A DNA stretch of 60,228 nt from an uncultured Bacteroidia bacterium (GTDB lineage: Bacteria; Bacteroidota; Bacteroidia; Bacteroidales; UBA932), in assembly GCA_902779765.1 (NCBI GenBank), contig CACZCQ010000011.1, forward strand, positions 1-60,228. The letters are read 5' to 3'. Positions 50,226 through 57,278 of this stretch are shown one piece after another (position 1 is the stretch's first letter; the number at the start of each line of letters is the position of its first letter). Both the position numbers and the translations under genes were made by a program. The notes beneath the pieces are model-generated. The model was given only the letters and a program-made list of their open reading frames with translations. It did no database searches and had not been told where the DNA came from.

Positions 50226-51071
50226 ATGGGAAAGAATTATACATTTAAACCGGGCGATCCCTTCCCGTACCAGTACAAGTACGAGCATATGGGGGTGACG
50301 ACCGACTGTATCATCTTTACGTATGAAGACTGGCAGTTGAAGGTGCTCCTCGTCCGCAGGGGCGGGGAACCGTACAAGGGAGAATGGGCTTTCCCCGGTG
50401 GATTTCTCAGGATGGATGAAACGGCTGAGCAAGGGGCGCTGAGGGAGTTGCGTGAGGAAACCGCTCTGGTTCCGTCAGCTTTGGTCCAACTTGGTGTGTT
50501 CTCAGATATCGACCGCGATCCACGCGAAAGGGTGATCACGATTGCCTGGTACGCTCTTGTGAAACCCTACGCGGTTGTGGGTGGTGATGATGCAGACGAA
50601 GCAGTCTGGTGCCCCGTCGACAAACTGCCGCCTTTGGCATTCGATCACAGGAAACTATTCGATGCGGCAATGGAAAGGCTCCGTCGGGATATCTTCTTCC
50701 AGCCCGTGGGATTCGACCTTCTTGACGACGAGTTCACTATACCTGACCTTCAACGTCTTTATGAAGCCATCCTCGGTGTCAAGTTCGACCGAAGGAATTT
50801 CCAGCGCAAAATTATTTCTTCCGGTATTCTCGAAGCAACTTCCGAAAATGAAGAGACGAGGACTACCGAAATCAGTGAATCCGAGGCTAACAGAAGCCTC
50901 CAATTCGAAGAACCCCTCATCAATAATGAGAGTATTCCTTCAGGAGCTGTCGATTCGGAGGAAAGTATATCCTATCGGAAAGTCCGCAAGGGTCGCCCGG
51001 GAATACTGTTCCGCCTCAACAAGGCAAAATACGACGAACTGAAGGAGGACGGCCTCAAGCAGGAATTCTGA
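50226..51071 (+). CDS. NUDIX-winged-helix regulator, NrtR-like (second copy)
   Basis: A 281-residue paralogue of the protein at 47522. The NUDIX domain carries GGFLRMDETAEQGALREL followed by REETAL: the canonical glutamate spacing with alanine replacing the last glycine. The winged helix starts at IPDLQRLYEAILGVKFDRRNF. An insert of about 60 residues, rich in S, E and T (ATSENEETRTTEISESEANR), splits the winged-helix region before the final RPGILFRLNKAKYDELK. I start at the ATG at 50226, since the upstream ATG at 50175 precedes the promoter. It probably represses itself and the divergent vWA operon. Confidence 0.88.
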   Translation: MGKNYTFKPGDPFPYQYKYEHMGVTTDCIIFTYEDWQLKVLLVRRGGEPYKGEWAFPGGFLRMDETAEQGALRELREETALVPSALVQLGVFSDIDRDPRERVITIAWYALVKPYAVVGGDDADEAVWCPVDKLPPLAFDHRKLFDAAMERLRRDIFFQPVGFDLLDDEFTIPDLQRLYEAILGVKFDRRNFQRKIISSGILEATSENEETRTTEISESEANRSLQFEEPLINNESIPSGAVDSEESISYRKVRKGRPGILFRLNKAKYDELKEDGLKQEF

Positions 51072-51105
51072 TTCTGTTTTCGTCTCACGACTGCTGATAA
51101 AAAAC

Positions 51106-51137
51106 AACAGACACCCACATTGCTGCAAGTGTCTGTT
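51106..51137 (-). terminator. Terminator of the disrupted tRNA-Val gene
   Basis: AACAGACAC (51106-51114) and GTGTCTGTT (51129-51137) form a perfect 9-bp stem. On the minus strand the hairpin is followed by TTGTTTTTT. It lies 10 bases beyond the tRNA 3' end, as expected for the native tRNA terminator. Confidence 0.75.
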
Positions 51138-51146
51138 TCTGAGGAG

Positions 51147-51193
51147 TGAGGACTGGCAGATTTGAACTGCCGACCTCTTGCCTGTCAAGCAAG
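51147..51193 (-). other. 3' half of a tRNA-Val(GAC) gene: attachment site at the island boundary
   Basis: On the minus strand the sequence gives an anticodon stem CTTGC/GCAAG around TTGACAG (anticodon GAC), a variable loop AGGTC, a T arm GGCAG/CTGCC around TTCAAAT, and acceptor half AGTCCTC plus discriminator A. The D arm and 5' acceptor (GAGGACT) are absent; beyond 51194 the sequence is unrelated and AT-rich. This is the usual footprint of integration into a tRNA 3' half. The integrase gene starts 144 bases away. The restored intact tRNA should lie at the far end of the island, right of the window. Confidence 0.85.
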
Positions 51194-51337
51194 GTTACTC
51201 TGATTAATTATTTTTGTTTTTTGATTGATAATCATTAACTTTACGGGCGTAGAATGGCGATATGGCATTTTGCTGTTATATGCTTTTTAAAACTGAATAT
51301 ATTTAAAATCACACCCTTTTCACACCCCTGATAAATA

Positions 51338-52669
51338 ATGGCAGCAATTAGAACTATCCTCAAAAAGAGCAAAACCAACTCGAAAGGAGAACATCCAATC
51401 CTATTGCGTGTGGCAGATTCAGACAATAACAGAACTCATTTTGCAACAGGATTCTATAGTACTGAAAAGTTTTTTGATACTAGCAAGGAAGGAGGACGAT
51501 TCTTTCAGGGGAAGGGAGTACGAGGTTTCAATGTCGAAAGGAAAGAAGAGGATGGAAGCATACGGATATACACGAACAGAGAAGCGAATGATAAGCTCGC
51601 CGCTTTAGAGAATCGTGCCAGTGAAATATTGAAAAAATATAGGGAGGAACACATCAGTTGGAATCTTGACAGATTTCGCGCAGATTTTATCGATGCTCCC
51701 AAGAAATCCACTTTCTTAAGTTTCGCAGAACAGATCGTAGAGAAAGAATACAGGGATAGAGGACAGCATTCAACAGCAAATACAGTCAAGTATACAATCA
51801 TATCATTGAAGCGTTTTGATAAGGATCTTTCTAAAAGACTATTCGAGGACATCAATACAAAATACTTGAATAACTATGAGCGCTTTTGCAGAGAAGAAGG
51901 TGCACAGCCAGGTACTATAAGCATCCGGATGCGTGTCATCAAACGTGTGTTCAATATCGCTATAAGAGACAGTACCATTGAACGCGACCTTTACCCTTTT
52001 AGTAATGGCAATGATGATGGAAAATACAAGATTCCTCAACCAGGTCTGACGAAAACCAACCAGTTCCTTACTATCGAGAGTCTGAAAAAGCTGGCTAACA
52101 AGACATTCGACAGCCGCCCTAAAGAGAGAGACAAGCATTTGTTCTTGTTCTCGTTCTACTGTATGGGTATCAACTGGAAGGATATGGCTTTGCTCAAGCA
52201 ATCTAATTTCCACCATATTTTAACGACAGAGGGAGAAGAAGTTACGGTTCTAAGATATAAGCGTGCCAAAACGCAGGGAGACATTGAGATAATGGTTGTG
52301 CCAAATATTCAGAAGGAGCTTGATTGGTTCAGAATGAACACTCATTTGTACTCTGATTATGTGCTCCCGATAATCAGTTTGAGTATTCCTCCTGATAAGA
52401 TTGATGGTTATCTGGCTCAGAAGAGGAAGAGATTTAACAGTTCATTGAAGGTAATCGCAAAGGAGCTGGAACTCCCCGAGAGTCAGTTGAATATGACAAG
52501 CTACCATGCAAGGCATAGTTTCGCTATGGCTCTTCTGGATAAGGGTAGGTCAGTTGAGATCATCAGCCAGGCCCTTGGGCATCAATCTGTCGAAACAACT
52601 AAGCACTACCTAGCTAAGTTCAGCACGACAAAGATGGCGGAGGAAACGGATATCGATCTGTCGGAATAG
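51338..52669 (+). CDS. int: Tyrosine recombinase (integrase) of the CTnDOT type
   Basis: A 443-residue integrase. The N-terminal arm-binding segment is AAIRTILKKSKTNSKGEHPI, followed by a SAM-like core-binding domain (residues 120-215). The catalytic domain shows YHARHSFAMALLDKG (second arginine), then ALGHQSVETTKHY with histidine and nucleophile tyrosine. The first catalytic arginine region reads MGINWKDMALL, with no arginine, as reported for IntDOT of CTnDOT. It integrates and excises the element at the tRNA-Val site. Codon use is visibly AT-richer than in the core genes. Confidence 0.93.
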   Translation: MAAIRTILKKSKTNSKGEHPILLRVADSDNNRTHFATGFYSTEKFFDTSKEGGRFFQGKGVRGFNVERKEEDGSIRIYTNREANDKLAALENRASEILKKYREEHISWNLDRFRADFIDAPKKSTFLSFAEQIVEKEYRDRGQHSTANTVKYTIISLKRFDKDLSKRLFEDINTKYLNNYERFCREEGAQPGTISIRMRVIKRVFNIAIRDSTIERDLYPFSNGNDDGKYKIPQPGLTKTNQFLTIESLKKLANKTFDSRPKERDKHLFLFSFYCMGINWKDMALLKQSNFHHILTTEGEEVTVLRYKRAKTQGDIEIMVVPNIQKELDWFRMNTHLYSDYVLPIISLSIPPDKIDGYLAQKRKRFNSSLKVIAKELELPESQLNMTSYHARHSFAMALLDKGRSVEIISQALGHQSVETTKHYLAKFSTTKMAEETDIDLSE

Positions 52670-52686
52670 AGTGGGTCCATAAACGC

Positions 52687-52717
52687 AAAAATCCCACACA
52701 CCATGTTGGCGTGCGGG
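52687..52717 (-). terminator. Convergent terminator between integrase and excisionase genes
   Basis: On the minus strand CCCGCACGCC and GGTGTGTGGG pair over 10 positions including two G-U pairs, followed by ATTTTTG. On the plus strand a T run also follows, so it may stop both the integrase and the minus-strand operon. Confidence 0.7.
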
Positions 52718-52731
52718 ACTTTTTCAATTTG

Positions 52732-53034
52732 CTATGCGCATTTCTGGGTTATTCGCCTTCCTCCGTTTTCGACCCACTGCTTAAGGGTGGCAGTGTCAAA
52801 CATCAGCTTGCCTCCAACTTTTAAGGCTCCGGGGACCTGACCTCTGGAGTGCATCTGATATAAACTGTTCTTGGTGTACCCAGTAATCTCTGATGCCAGT
52901 TCGACGGCAACTTTCTCTGGGTACCTTGGAGACTCTTCAGTCATTTTTTGAAAAGCCTCCGCAACAGCCTCCTTAACGATATTTCTGAGGAGTTCCTCAA
53001 TGTAGGAACTGATAAGAGCAGTAGGATTATTCAT
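52732..53034 (-). CDS. Excisionase-like helix-turn-helix protein
   Basis: A 100-residue protein. The C-terminal half ELASEITGYTKNSLYQMHSRGQVPGALKVGGKLMFDTATLKQWVENG is the MerR-like excisionase helix-turn-helix (HTH_17 type). The N-terminal half is a helix with hydrophobic repeats. I start at the ATG at 53034; the longer frame to 53211 runs through the neighbouring gene. Placed beside the integrase, it probably directs excision of the island. Confidence 0.85.
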   Translation of the reverse strand: MNNPTALISSYIEELLRNIVKEAVAEAFQKMTEESPRYPEKVAVELASEITGYTKNSLYQMHSRGQVPGALKVGGKLMFDTATLKQWVENGGRRITQKCA

Positions 53035-53308
53035 GGGTGGCCCTCCAATGATTAATTGATGAGAAAAGGAGAAAGCGATAAATTCCGGTAGTGAAACCGT
53101 TGGGAAGCTCCTCGAGTTCCCAATCATTTCTATCATCCTCATCATAGTAGAATCTGTTCCATAGACGAGACATTTCTTCTCGAGCTTCTTGAAGAGTCCG
53201 ATAATCCTCAAGATAAACTATTTCGCCATCAATATCAAGACAGATAATGAGATAGGGGTTGATATGCTGATTGGCGTACCATTCTGAAAGAGAGTTAAAT
53301 CTTTCCAT
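53027..53308 (-). CDS. Hypothetical protein cotranscribed with the excisionase gene
   Basis: A 93-residue acidic protein: NPYLIICLDIDGEIVYLEDY, then LQEAREEMSRLWNRFYYDEDD, then ELPNGFTTGIYRFLLF. Its stop overlaps the excisionase start by 8 bases, so translation is coupled. A -7 box TACATTTG lies on minus at 53320-53327, 11 bases before the ATG. No family is recognised; it may be an accessory excision or regulatory protein. Confidence 0.65.
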   Translation of the reverse strand: MERFNSLSEWYANQHINPYLIICLDIDGEIVYLEDYRTLQEAREEMSRLWNRFYYDEDDRNDWELEELPNGFTTGIYRFLLFSSINHWRATHE

Positions 53309-53472
53309 AATTAAACTAACAAATGTATTGGTTAAACATATTGAACACTACCTCCAAGGAGGACTTTTCTTGAACTCTTAGGATCCATCCATTAATTAAC
53401 AGGATTCCTCCGCGGCAAAGAGTCACTGCCGAATGATTTATTATTCTCATATAAATTGTCTATTAGTAAGCA

Positions 53473-53496
53473 GGCTGTTTTATGGGGCTCGCCCCG
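53473..53496. repeat. GGCTGTTT...GGCTCGCCC element, copy 1
   Basis: GGCTGTTT, TATG, then GGGCTCGCCC with a GGGG/CCCC hairpin, located after the stop of the 130-residue gene. A second version at 53956-53980 (GGCTGTTT, GATATCA, GGCTCGCCCG) follows the paralogous 125-residue gene at the same relative position. Confidence 0.5.
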
Positions 53497-53520
53497 AACA
53501 ACCTAGTACATAAGTATTGA

Positions 53521-53913
53521 TTAGGCTGTTTTCGGATTGTTCCGTATCGTCCTAACAAAGGACAGTATCCTTCTAACCTGTCTTCTTTTTGCGATTTTAA
53601 GGAAAACCTCCCACCGGGCTAGTAGTAAAGTCTCTCCTGACGGGAAATCCAATTGAACATAATCATAATCAGAACAGGTATCTGGAAGATTTATCCCATA
53701 AAGATTCTTTGCCATGCTACAGAAAGTCGCGGTAGGGTAAAATGATAAACGGTAGTATGGATCAGAATCCGAGAATGATTTTTCCCAAAGAACGATTGTT
53801 GGATTAGTATCAGGTTCAGAAATTGATGAGATAGGGACTTCCTCAAAAGTCATATTTGGATCGCACTCATAAGTGTATAATGCGTTTTCGCAATTTTTAT
53901 AATATTTTTTCAT
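53521..53913 (-). CDS. Hypothetical island protein, paralogue A
   Basis: A 130-residue protein with the core PTIVLWEKSFSDSDPYYRLSF, then MAKNLYGINLPDT, DFPSGETLLLARWEVFLK and a basic end. The next gene (54009) encodes a homologue: PTMVLWDKYFNHRDPFYRLSF, MAKLFLEIDIPDN, EAPTGQIFCVADWDTFHK. Thus two diverged tandem copies exist. The family is not recognised. There is no signal peptide or membrane helix. The first half is rich in tyrosine and polar residues. Confidence 0.65.
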   Translation of the reverse strand: MKKYYKNCENALYTYECDPNMTFEEVPISSISEPDTNPTIVLWEKSFSDSDPYYRLSFYPTATFCSMAKNLYGINLPDTCSDYDYVQLDFPSGETLLLARWEVFLKIAKRRQVRRILSFVRTIRNNPKTA

Positions 53914-53955
53914 GATATTGGTTTTTGAATTATCATTTTAATACATTTTTGTCCT

Positions 53956-53980
53956 GGCTGTTTGATATCAGGCTCGCCCG
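53956..53980. repeat. GGCTGTTT...GGCTCGCCC element, copy 2
   Basis: GGCTGTTT, GATATCA, GGCTCGCCCG downstream of the 125-residue gene. It was duplicated with the gene or conserved as a 3' end signal. Confidence 0.45.
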
Positions 53981-54008
53981 GTACTCCTTTTCAAATAATA
54001 TCTCTTTA

Positions 54009-54386
54009 TTAGCATTTACTCTCTAAAAGAGGAGCAATAACGGTATCGACCTCCAAGACTTGAAATCTATTTGCTTTCTTATGAAAAGTATCCCAATCTG
54101 CAACACAGAATATTTGACCAGTTGGGGCCTCGAACTCAACAAAGGGCTCTTCTACGGTGTTGTCAGGGATATCTATCTCCAAGAATAGTTTAGCCATTCT
54201 TTGTGGTGTTTCGTCCATGGCGAATGATAATCGATAGAATGGATCTCTATGATTGAAATATTTGTCCCAGAGTACCATCGTTGGGATATTGCTAAATTTA
54301 GGCTTGATGACATTATTTGCTTTATTTGTCATTCTTCTGTAAGTGTTTGAAATTCTATTACAAGATTTATAATTGTAATTCTTCAT
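54009..54386 (-). CDS. Hypothetical island protein, paralogue B
   Basis: A 125-residue homologue of the preceding gene product, sharing the VLW-(D/E)K, DP-(F/Y)-YRLSF, MAK and P-(S/T)-G blocks and the final (R/N)RFQV-type segment. The pair is soluble, about 125-130 residues each, and of unknown function. Duplicates of an orphan gene inside an island often mark effector/immunity or regulatory sets, but nothing here proves that. Confidence 0.65.
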   Translation of the reverse strand: MKNYNYKSCNRISNTYRRMTNKANNVIKPKFSNIPTMVLWDKYFNHRDPFYRLSFAMDETPQRMAKLFLEIDIPDNTVEEPFVEFEAPTGQIFCVADWDTFHKKANRFQVLEVDTVIAPLLESKC

Positions 54387-54528
54387 TTTGTTTTGATTTA
54401 AAAAAGACTAGTAAAAAGAGAGGGAGGTGGCGCCTCTCAATGTTGAAAGTCATGCCCTTGACTAGGCCTTTTATCGACCATTTGCTTTTTAAAAGCCAAA
54501 AAGAATTGAGTAATATAAAGAGAGAAGA

Positions 54529-55041
54529 TTAATGCTCTTCGTAGAACCCGGGGATAAGATTCGACCAGAAGAAACTCTCAAGAAAATACTTCGCCTTGTC
54601 CTCGGGAAGACAGTCTACGAAGTCAGTAGCATTTGCATATCCTACAGTGTATCCCCAGGTTTTGTTCTGACCCTTTCTCATAGGTAAATCCCATGAACTG
54701 AGACGGTCGAACTCTTCAAATACTTCCTTCTTGTTAATATCGGATTCTTCGGCGGTAATATAACCGTTTTCGATATCCTCTTTGTACTCTTCTTCCCAGC
54801 ACTTATCATCGTCATCAACACAGTATTTTTCAAGGAGGTGCTTGAGGTATACTTGCGCTTCTTCCTCATCTTCGAAAGTAACAAGTTCTTCACAGTACTC
54901 TTCATTCTGAAGAAAGAGGTAGACGATGTGGGGACCCCATCCCAGTTTATTCTGGAGTTTGTTGTCTCCATTATTGAGATCTAACGAAAGCTGAATCTTT
55001 GCATCAGCCCTTTTGATAATTTCTTCATTATTCTGTTTCAT
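54529..55041 (-). CDS. Hypothetical acidic island protein
   Basis: A 170-residue protein starting at the ATG at 55041 (the 204-residue extension to 55143 has unlikely composition). It is very acidic in the middle (VTFEDEEEAQVYLKHLLEKY, then DDDDKCWEEEYKEDIENGY), followed by KTWGYTVGYANATDFVDCLP. No family is recognised. The array of TGTAACC-N13-GACATAAA units (minus strand) lies about 380 bases upstream and points toward this gene. Confidence 0.6.
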   Translation of the reverse strand: MKQNNEEIIKRADAKIQLSLDLNNGDNKLQNKLGWGPHIVYLFLQNEEYCEELVTFEDEEEAQVYLKHLLEKYCVDDDDKCWEEEYKEDIENGYITAEESDINKKEVFEEFDRLSSWDLPMRKGQNKTWGYTVGYANATDFVDCLPEDKAKYFLESFFWSNLIPGFYEEH

Positions 55042-55422
55042 AATTAATTTATTAATGAATTTCCTGGCACTTATTATCGGCAGCTCATTCCGTCCAGAAT
55101 TCCAGGTTCCTGGAAACCTCTTATAGTAGAACCGGTCTTCCATCGGTACTTATCAGGATTCTCTATTGACCCGGGCCGCGTCCCCTTGGCTTCAGATCCC
55201 TCAGCCTCTCACTACTCCTAACTTCCCTGACTTGCTCCAGTCGATCACTTAGGCTCCAATCTCTCCGTCAGCTTTTTCGGTAGCCTACACCTCCAACTTG
55301 TCAAAGAACTATCTGCTTTTGTTTTCATCAGGTGGGCAGCAACCCGACCGTAGTCGTCATGGTGGCTTTAGCGCCCTGTTGGATTTTCGTTTCATCATCG
55401 TTTTCATTTCTGTTTCCACTCG

Positions 55423-55646
55423 TTTATGTCGTTTTCATTATTCGGTTACAGACTTTTTTCAACTTTTTTGCTGCGTTTCTGCTTCCATTCGTTTATGTCA
55501 GTTTCAAAATTTGGTTACACACTTTTTTAATTTTTGTTCTGCCGTGTTAGCTTCCCATTCATTCATGTCTTTTTCGCAAATAGGTTACAAACTTTCTCTC
55601 TTCCCCGACCTCCAATTATTTATGACACTTTTGGGAAACGGTTACA
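55423..55646. repeat. Four two-part repeats, TTTATGTC-N13-GGTTACA
   Basis: TTTATGTC-like boxes begin at 55423, 55492, 55562 (TTCATGTC) and 55619 (TTTATGAC). GGTTACA begins 21 bases later every time (55444, 55513, 55583, 55640). Units are 69, 70 and 57 bases apart. On the minus strand each reads TGTAACC-N13-GACATAAA, similar in layout to an extracytoplasmic sigma promoter. Conservation extends past GACATAAA (CGAATGGAAGCAG in two units). The rest of 55042-55725 is pyrimidine-rich and shows no gene I can support. Confidence 0.75.
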
Positions 55647-55696
55647 GGATTCGTTTTTACCAAAGGTGAGACATATGATTACTCTTCAGAAAATGC

Positions 55697-55704
55697 TATC
55701 TTTG
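55697..55704 (+). promoter_or_regulatory. -7 box TATCTTTG of the sigma/anti-sigma/CHAT operon
   Basis: A consensus primary-sigma -7 box 21 bases before the sigma gene ATG, 50 bases after the last repeat of the array. Confidence 0.6.
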
Positions 55705-55725
55705 TAATAAGCTAAAGTCTTTAGG

Positions 55726-56466
55726 ATGGCAACAGATAAAACAGTTTTAGACGGCTTGTTTGCTGGTGACAGAAGAGCTTTCAACAGGTTCGATAACGAC
55801 AATAAAGACCTATTTAAGGCTTACTTCTATAAGCATTTCCCAGGGATAAAGGTTGAGATCTCTGAAATCTATCAGGAGGCCATTACGGAGTTATGGACTC
55901 AGATCAAGGAAGGGAGATTGACCAGAGAGAAACTGACTGTGGATATCTCAACGTATCTGGTATCAGTCGGAAGGCTCAAATTGTTTGAGGAGACTCGTAA
56001 ACAGGAGAAGTTCTCCAGGCTGAAGAAAGATCAACGGGTCTTCAAGAAGAGGGAGATGAAAACGGAGGAGCCGGAAGAGGAAGAAAATGAGATAGACTTC
56101 CCACTTCAGAGAAAGAAGGATCAGAAAGAGATAGATACCAAAATCATCCAGGTAGCTTACGATCTTTTTATAAAGAAGGAAGAATCAGGAGAAGAGGATC
56201 TGGAGGAATCCTGGGAAGAACGAATTACACGAGAACGGTTCGTCCAAGATAAAGTCTGGAATATGGAGGAACCATGTAAGACGGTTATTCGTGATACCTG
56301 GTGGAATGACATGAGCGACAAGGAGCTTATGGAAAAGAACCCGAATCTTTATCCTTCTACCAACGCAATCAAAACTAAGAGATTCAGATGCCATCAAAAA
56401 TTTAGGGTTCTAATCAAAGACAAAGACCTTATTAAGGATTGGTGCGAAAAACATCTAAATAATTAA
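55726..56466 (+). CDS. Sigma-70 family (ECF-like) RNA polymerase sigma factor
   Basis: A 246-residue protein. Region 2 lies in residues 10-90: FKAYFYKHFPG, then VEISEIYQEAITELWTQIKEG, as in ECF factors. A long charged linker (about residues 100-155, EEPEEEENEIDF) replaces the usual short one. Region 4 is the C-terminal helix-turn-helix: EEPCKTVIRDTWWNDMSDKELMEKN and NAIKTKRFRCHQKFRVLI, which should contact the -35 element. The operon is tight: the anti-sigma gene starts 4 bases after the stop. It is a divergent member, so sigma identity rests on the overall pattern. Confidence 0.82.
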   Translation: MATDKTVLDGLFAGDRRAFNRFDNDNKDLFKAYFYKHFPGIKVEISEIYQEAITELWTQIKEGRLTREKLTVDISTYLVSVGRLKLFEETRKQEKFSRLKKDQRVFKKREMKTEEPEEEENEIDFPLQRKKDQKEIDTKIIQVAYDLFIKKEESGEEDLEESWEERITRERFVQDKVWNMEEPCKTVIRDTWWNDMSDKELMEKNPNLYPSTNAIKTKRFRCHQKFRVLIKDKDLIKDWCEKHLNN

Positions 56467-56470
56467 AGCC

Positions 56471-57277
56471 ATGGAAGAGAATATTGAGAGATTCGAAAGA
56501 ATCCGTTCATATATAAAAGGTGAGATGAGCATCGAGGATAGAATCTCCTTCGAGAGGGATCTTCTTAACGACAATGAACTCGCCAAAGAGTTTGAGGAGA
56601 TTGAGGGGATCTCCAAAGCCACCGTGAAGGTTTATGAAGAGGAGCAACTTCAGCATGACTTGGAGATGGTGGAGAGGGAAATGGCAGAAGCGGATAAACT
56701 GGCAAAGTCGTTGCTGACAAAGGAGCCATTCTTCAAAAAGGTTCAACAATGGTTCACACCAGGGTCTTATGAGGCAACGCCTAATCCAAACGGCTCTACT
56801 CTCTCATTCGGATCAAGGATGGCTATAACATTCGCTATTGCAGCAGCCTTGGCTTTAGGAGTATTCTTACCTGTAAACAACCATCATTTAGCTGTCGCTG
56901 GCTATAATGAAGCGGGCCAAATACTAAGTAATGGGCAAATACAGTTCAATACGCTTAGAGGAGATGACGAGATTTCTGACAAACTGGAATCCAGTTATTC
57001 CCTAATACAAGATGGGAAGTATCAAGAAGCCTTAACTTCACTGACAGAAGTTGAAGAATCGATAGACCAACAGATTTCCGCATTGTCAGACGATGACTCT
57101 GCGATAATGAGATTATCAGAACTCAATCGCATGAAGCAAGATGCGGAATGGTATCGTGCTATTCTTCTAATGCGCGAGAAGAAAGTTGGTCAAGCCAAGA
57201 AGCTTCTAAAACTGATAGCAAAATCGGATAGTGTTTATGCAGATAAGGCGCAAATGTTAATGAAGGAAGTATATTGA
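56471..57277 (+). CDS. Membrane anti-sigma factor with extracytoplasmic TPR-like domain
   Basis: A 268-residue single-pass protein. Residues 1-90 are helical and acidic (IRSYIKGEMSIEDRISFERD looks like an anti-sigma N-terminal domain that would hold the sigma factor in the cytoplasm). Residues 116-134 form one membrane helix (MAITFAIAAALALGVFLPV). Residues 150-268 carry helical repeats of TPR type: SSYSLIQDGKYQEALTSLTE and AILLMREKKVGQAKKLLKLI. It lies 4 bases after the sigma gene and 1 base before the CHAT gene. The C-terminal domain should be periplasmic and so exposed to the CHAT lipoprotein. Confidence 0.8.
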   Translation: MEENIERFERIRSYIKGEMSIEDRISFERDLLNDNELAKEFEEIEGISKATVKVYEEEQLQHDLEMVEREMAEADKLAKSLLTKEPFFKKVQQWFTPGSYEATPNPNGSTLSFGSRMAITFAIAAALALGVFLPVNNHHLAVAGYNEAGQILSNGQIQFNTLRGDDEISDKLESSYSLIQDGKYQEALTSLTEVEESIDQQISALSDDDSAIMRLSELNRMKQDAEWYRAILLMREKKVGQAKKLLKLIAKSDSVYADKAQMLMKEVY

Positions 57278-57278
57278 T

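Noticed and set aside
51147-51235. Complete tRNA-Val gene
   Set aside because: No D arm and no GAGGACT 5' acceptor strand can be found beyond 51194; only the 3' half is present.
55141-55330. Possible rRNA or tmRNA remnant in the pyrimidine-rich stretch
   Set aside because: I could not match any conserved rRNA or tmRNA segment; no stem pattern supports it.
55423-55646. CRISPR array
   Set aside because: Only four units, diverged from each other, with spacing of 57-70 and no identical direct repeat. No cas genes nearby.
55298-55669. A 123-residue open frame over the repeat array
   Set aside because: Its sequence is the repeat translated (F, S and C-rich, with the same block three times), and the DNA pattern is kept at nucleotide rather than codon level.
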